In this document: piece by piece, positions 62,764 through 64,000 of the stretch
How positions within the stretch are numbered: the stretch's first letter is position 1
Layout of the letters: every line of letters starts with the position of its first letter
Assembly: GCF_002934455.1 (NCBI RefSeq)
Contig: NZ_PTIR01000022.1
Span: forward strand, 49,435 to 113,434
Direction: 5' to 3'
Origin: Trinickia symbiotica
Lineage (GTDB): Bacteria; Pseudomonadota; Gammaproteobacteria; Burkholderiales; Burkholderiaceae
DNA: 64,000 bases
Program-made: the position numbers and the translations under genes
The notes under the pieces: model-generated
The model's input: the letters and a program-made list of their open reading frames with translations, nothing else
Database searches by the model: none
Told to the model about the DNA's origin: nothing

Positions 62764-62869
62764 TGGGTTTGCTCCGAGACGTTGTTCAACCGTGACTTGG
62801 GCAAGATATGTCTGCGGGCGGTCAAGGGCGAAGACAGGAGGCCGCCCATGCAAGGCAACCGCGATGCCT

Positions 62870-63790
62870 TCAGCGCCCGCCGTATACGGCGGGCGGGATG
62901 ACTACCTCATTGCGCGCCAGTATCTCGGCGGCCATCCGAACGACGGTCTCGAGCCCCTCTCCCCGTCGCTCAACTTGATACGCAACTAGATACTTCTCCT
63001 GTTCTAGATCCGGCTTCACGATCAGCGTCTGAATGGCACCCGACTCAATCTCCGCGCGCATGATCGCCGGTGACATGACGGCTACGCCGTGACCGGCGGC
63101 CACGAGCTGCAATATCGTTGCAAGTGAATTGCACGAACTCACGTATTGCGGTTCGACGCCGGCCGAACGAAACCATTTCATCACGAGCTTGTGGTTCGAG
63201 GACGGCTGCGAAACGGTGATAACGGGCAACGATGCCAACATTTCCGGGGTCACCTTCCGCTCGCCGACGAGCGACGGCGCTGCCACCCAATGCAAATTGG
63301 ACACCCCCATCGTCCGTTCGATCACATGCCGTGCATTGGCTGAATCATTGAGGATCGCTACATCGAGTTCTCGCGCAGCCATCTTGCGGCTCAACGCCGC
63401 ACCGATGTCGACGGTGAGCTCGATCCTCAATTCATCGTACATGCTCTTGAGGCGACTCAACAGCTCGGCAAGCCCGGCCAGTGCCGTCGATTCATTGGCG
63501 CCTAGGCGCAAAAGCCCGCGCATGGGGTCGCGCCGCTGGCCAAGGCGCCCAAATTCGTCGGCCAGCTGAAGCATCCGCTCCGCATGCACGAGGGCGTCCT
63601 GCCCATCGATGGTCAGCTCGCACCGTCCGTGCTCGCGCTCGAACAAACGCACCCCCAGTTGCTCTTCCAACTCCTGGATGCGCGCGGAAATGGTGGGTTG
63701 GGTCAGATGCTGATGCCGCGCCGCCGCGTGAAAACCGCCGAGGCGGGCTGCCCAATAGAACGTTTCGAGCTGCTGCAACGATAGGCGCAT
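62870..63790 (-). CDS. LysR-family regulator
   Basis: 306 residues from ATG 63790 (a TTG at 63799 is possible). HTH: LQQLETFYWAARLGGFHAAA, QHLTQPTISARIQELEEQLG, LFEREHGRCELT; effector domain LLRLGANESTALAGLAELLS. Divergent from the leader peptide at 63891, so it probably controls whatever lies to the right of the window. Its last codons (AVYGGR) are inside a perfect palindrome. Confidence 0.93.
   Translation of the reverse strand: MRLSLQQLETFYWAARLGGFHAAARHQHLTQPTISARIQELEEQLGVRLFEREHGRCELTIDGQDALVHAERMLQLADEFGRLGQRRDPMRGLLRLGANESTALAGLAELLSRLKSMYDELRIELTVDIGAALSRKMAARELDVAILNDSANARHVIERTMGVSNLHWVAAPSLVGERKVTPEMLASLPVITVSQPSSNHKLVMKWFRSAGVEPQYVSSCNSLATILQLVAAGHGVAVMSPAIMRAEIESGAIQTLIVKPDLEQEKYLVAYQVERRGEGLETVVRMAAEILARNEVVIPPAVYGGR
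62874..62895. repeat. 22-bp perfect palindrome at the 3' end of the second LysR gene
   Basis: CGCCCGCCGTA and its exact mirror TACGGCGGGCG, with no loop, spanning the last codons of the gene up to the stop. It could act as a factor-assisted terminator hairpin for either strand, though loopless palindromes fold poorly at the centre. Confidence 0.6.
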
Positions 63791-63843
63791 GATCGGCAAT
63801 TTCTATCACTTCACTGGCTCATTTTTGATTATCGCTTATCGAT

Positions 63844-63873
63844 ATCGGGTTTTTACAATGGGGCAGACCCGAT
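63844..63873 (+). promoter_or_regulatory. 7-bp inverted repeat in the leader before the 17-codon ORF
   Basis: ATCGGGT ... ACCCGAT, 16-base interior, ending just before the AAAAGGAGGGGG ribosome site. Possible operator of the divergent LysR or an RNA hairpin. Confidence 0.5.
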
Positions 63874-63890
63874 AAAAGGAGGGGGACGAA

Positions 63891-63944
63891 ATGAGCAGAC
63901 CAATGGTAAGCGCGAATTTAAGCGCACCTAGAATCGGAAGCTGA
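63891..63944 (+). CDS. 17-codon leader peptide with a very strong RBS
   Basis: AAAAGGAGGGGG lies a few bases before ATG 63891; the frame encodes MSRPMVSANLSAPRIGS and stops. Twelve bases later a perfect 12-bp stem-loop begins. RBS plus short ORF plus hairpin looks like a translation-coupled attenuator or a leader of an off-window operon. It may also be the truncated start of a lost gene. Confidence 0.5.
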   Translation: MSRPMVSANLSAPRIGS

Positions 63945-63956
63945 ACGAGCGCAGGC

Positions 63957-63987
63957 TTGCGTCCGCAACTACAACTTGCGGACGCAA
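63957..63987 (+). terminator. Perfect 12-bp stem-loop after the leader peptide (attenuator candidate)
   Basis: TTGCGTCCGCAA, loop CTACAAC, TTGCGGACGCAA. No U tract is visible before the window ends at 64000. Each arm is itself self-complementary (TTGCG/CGCAA), so alternative folds are possible. Confidence 0.55.
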
Positions 63988-64000
63988 CCTATGACTGAGA

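Noticed and set aside
1..64000. tRNA, rRNA, insertion sequences, integrases, phage genes, CRISPR arrays
   Set aside because: No transposase or integrase motif, tRNA cloverleaf or rRNA-like stretch was noticed on either strand; short or diverged ones could still be missed by eye.

Overview
The window is a high-GC bacterial chromosome segment. Gene content and style (KdpFAB, NiCoT under B12 control, hybrid CobG/CbiD cobalamin cluster, DUF1127, many LysR/MocR/IclR/RpiR regulators, amino-acid ABC loci) point to a beta-proteobacterium of the Burkholderiaceae (Burkholderia/Paraburkholderia/Trinickia-like). This is inferred from protein style; no rRNA, tRNA, phage or CRISPR locus was seen.

Layout. 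1-4307: end of a kdp potassium-ATPase operon read leftwards (35-aa peptide, kdpF, kdpA, start of kdpB), preceded by a decayed second kdpA. 4587-5983: a NiCoT cobalt/nickel transporter behind a cobalamin riboswitch and a clear promoter. 5984-8906: a leader region with an MgtL-like acidic/proline micro-ORF, a 49-aa ORF, an Anabaena-sensory-rhodopsin-transducer homologue and a divergent NRAMP-like transporter. 9028-15625: alanine dehydrogenase, PurU, a Tat-exported purple acid phosphatase with its RBS in a hairpin, a small membrane protein, a lipase-chaperone-like protein and a GH28 pectinase. 15926-22833: AAA ATPase, an intact diguanylate cyclase, a degenerate GGDEF protein, and a PPOX-like/MocR pair. 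23123-27049: polar amino-acid ABC operon plus IclR regulator. 27122-31359: DUF2946/TonB receptor/PepSY metal-uptake operon. 31527-35657: a possible small RNA, DUF3800, an SPFH pair, isoaspartyl peptidase, and an orphan MNT antitoxin with a truncated HepT. 35718-39328: penicillin-acylase-like enzyme, DUF1127/ArsR pair and a GFA protein.

39337-47990 is a cobalamin corrin-ring cluster: cobM-cobK-cbiD-cobL leftwards and cobG-cobH-cobI-cbiG/cobJ rightwards. It mixes the aerobic route with CbiD and a CbiG-CobJ fusion. With the riboswitch-controlled transporter it suggests a cell investing in B12.

47987-55643 looks like one catabolic regulon. An ABC importer and a C45 acyl-hydrolase face an RpiR regulator, an enoyl-CoA hydratase and an ADP-forming acyl-CoA ligase. 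A shared 14-bp near-palindrome, RCAACAAAYGTTRC, precedes the importer, the regulator and the hydratase operon. I infer uptake of an acyl-amino-acid-type conjugate, its hydrolysis, and CoA activation of the freed acid.

56039-64000: NarL-type two-component system, a secreted beta-barrel-like protein, an orphan Nmad3 protein (predicted nucleotide-modification family), a reductase/SDR operon divergent from a LysR gene across a near-perfect palindrome, and a second LysR gene divergent from a 17-codon leader peptide followed by a perfect 12-bp stem-loop. The most interesting unexplained items are the MgtL-like leader, the RpiR-site regulon, the mini-transcript at 31562-31620, the kdpA relic, the orphan Nmad3 and the leader/hairpin at the right edge.
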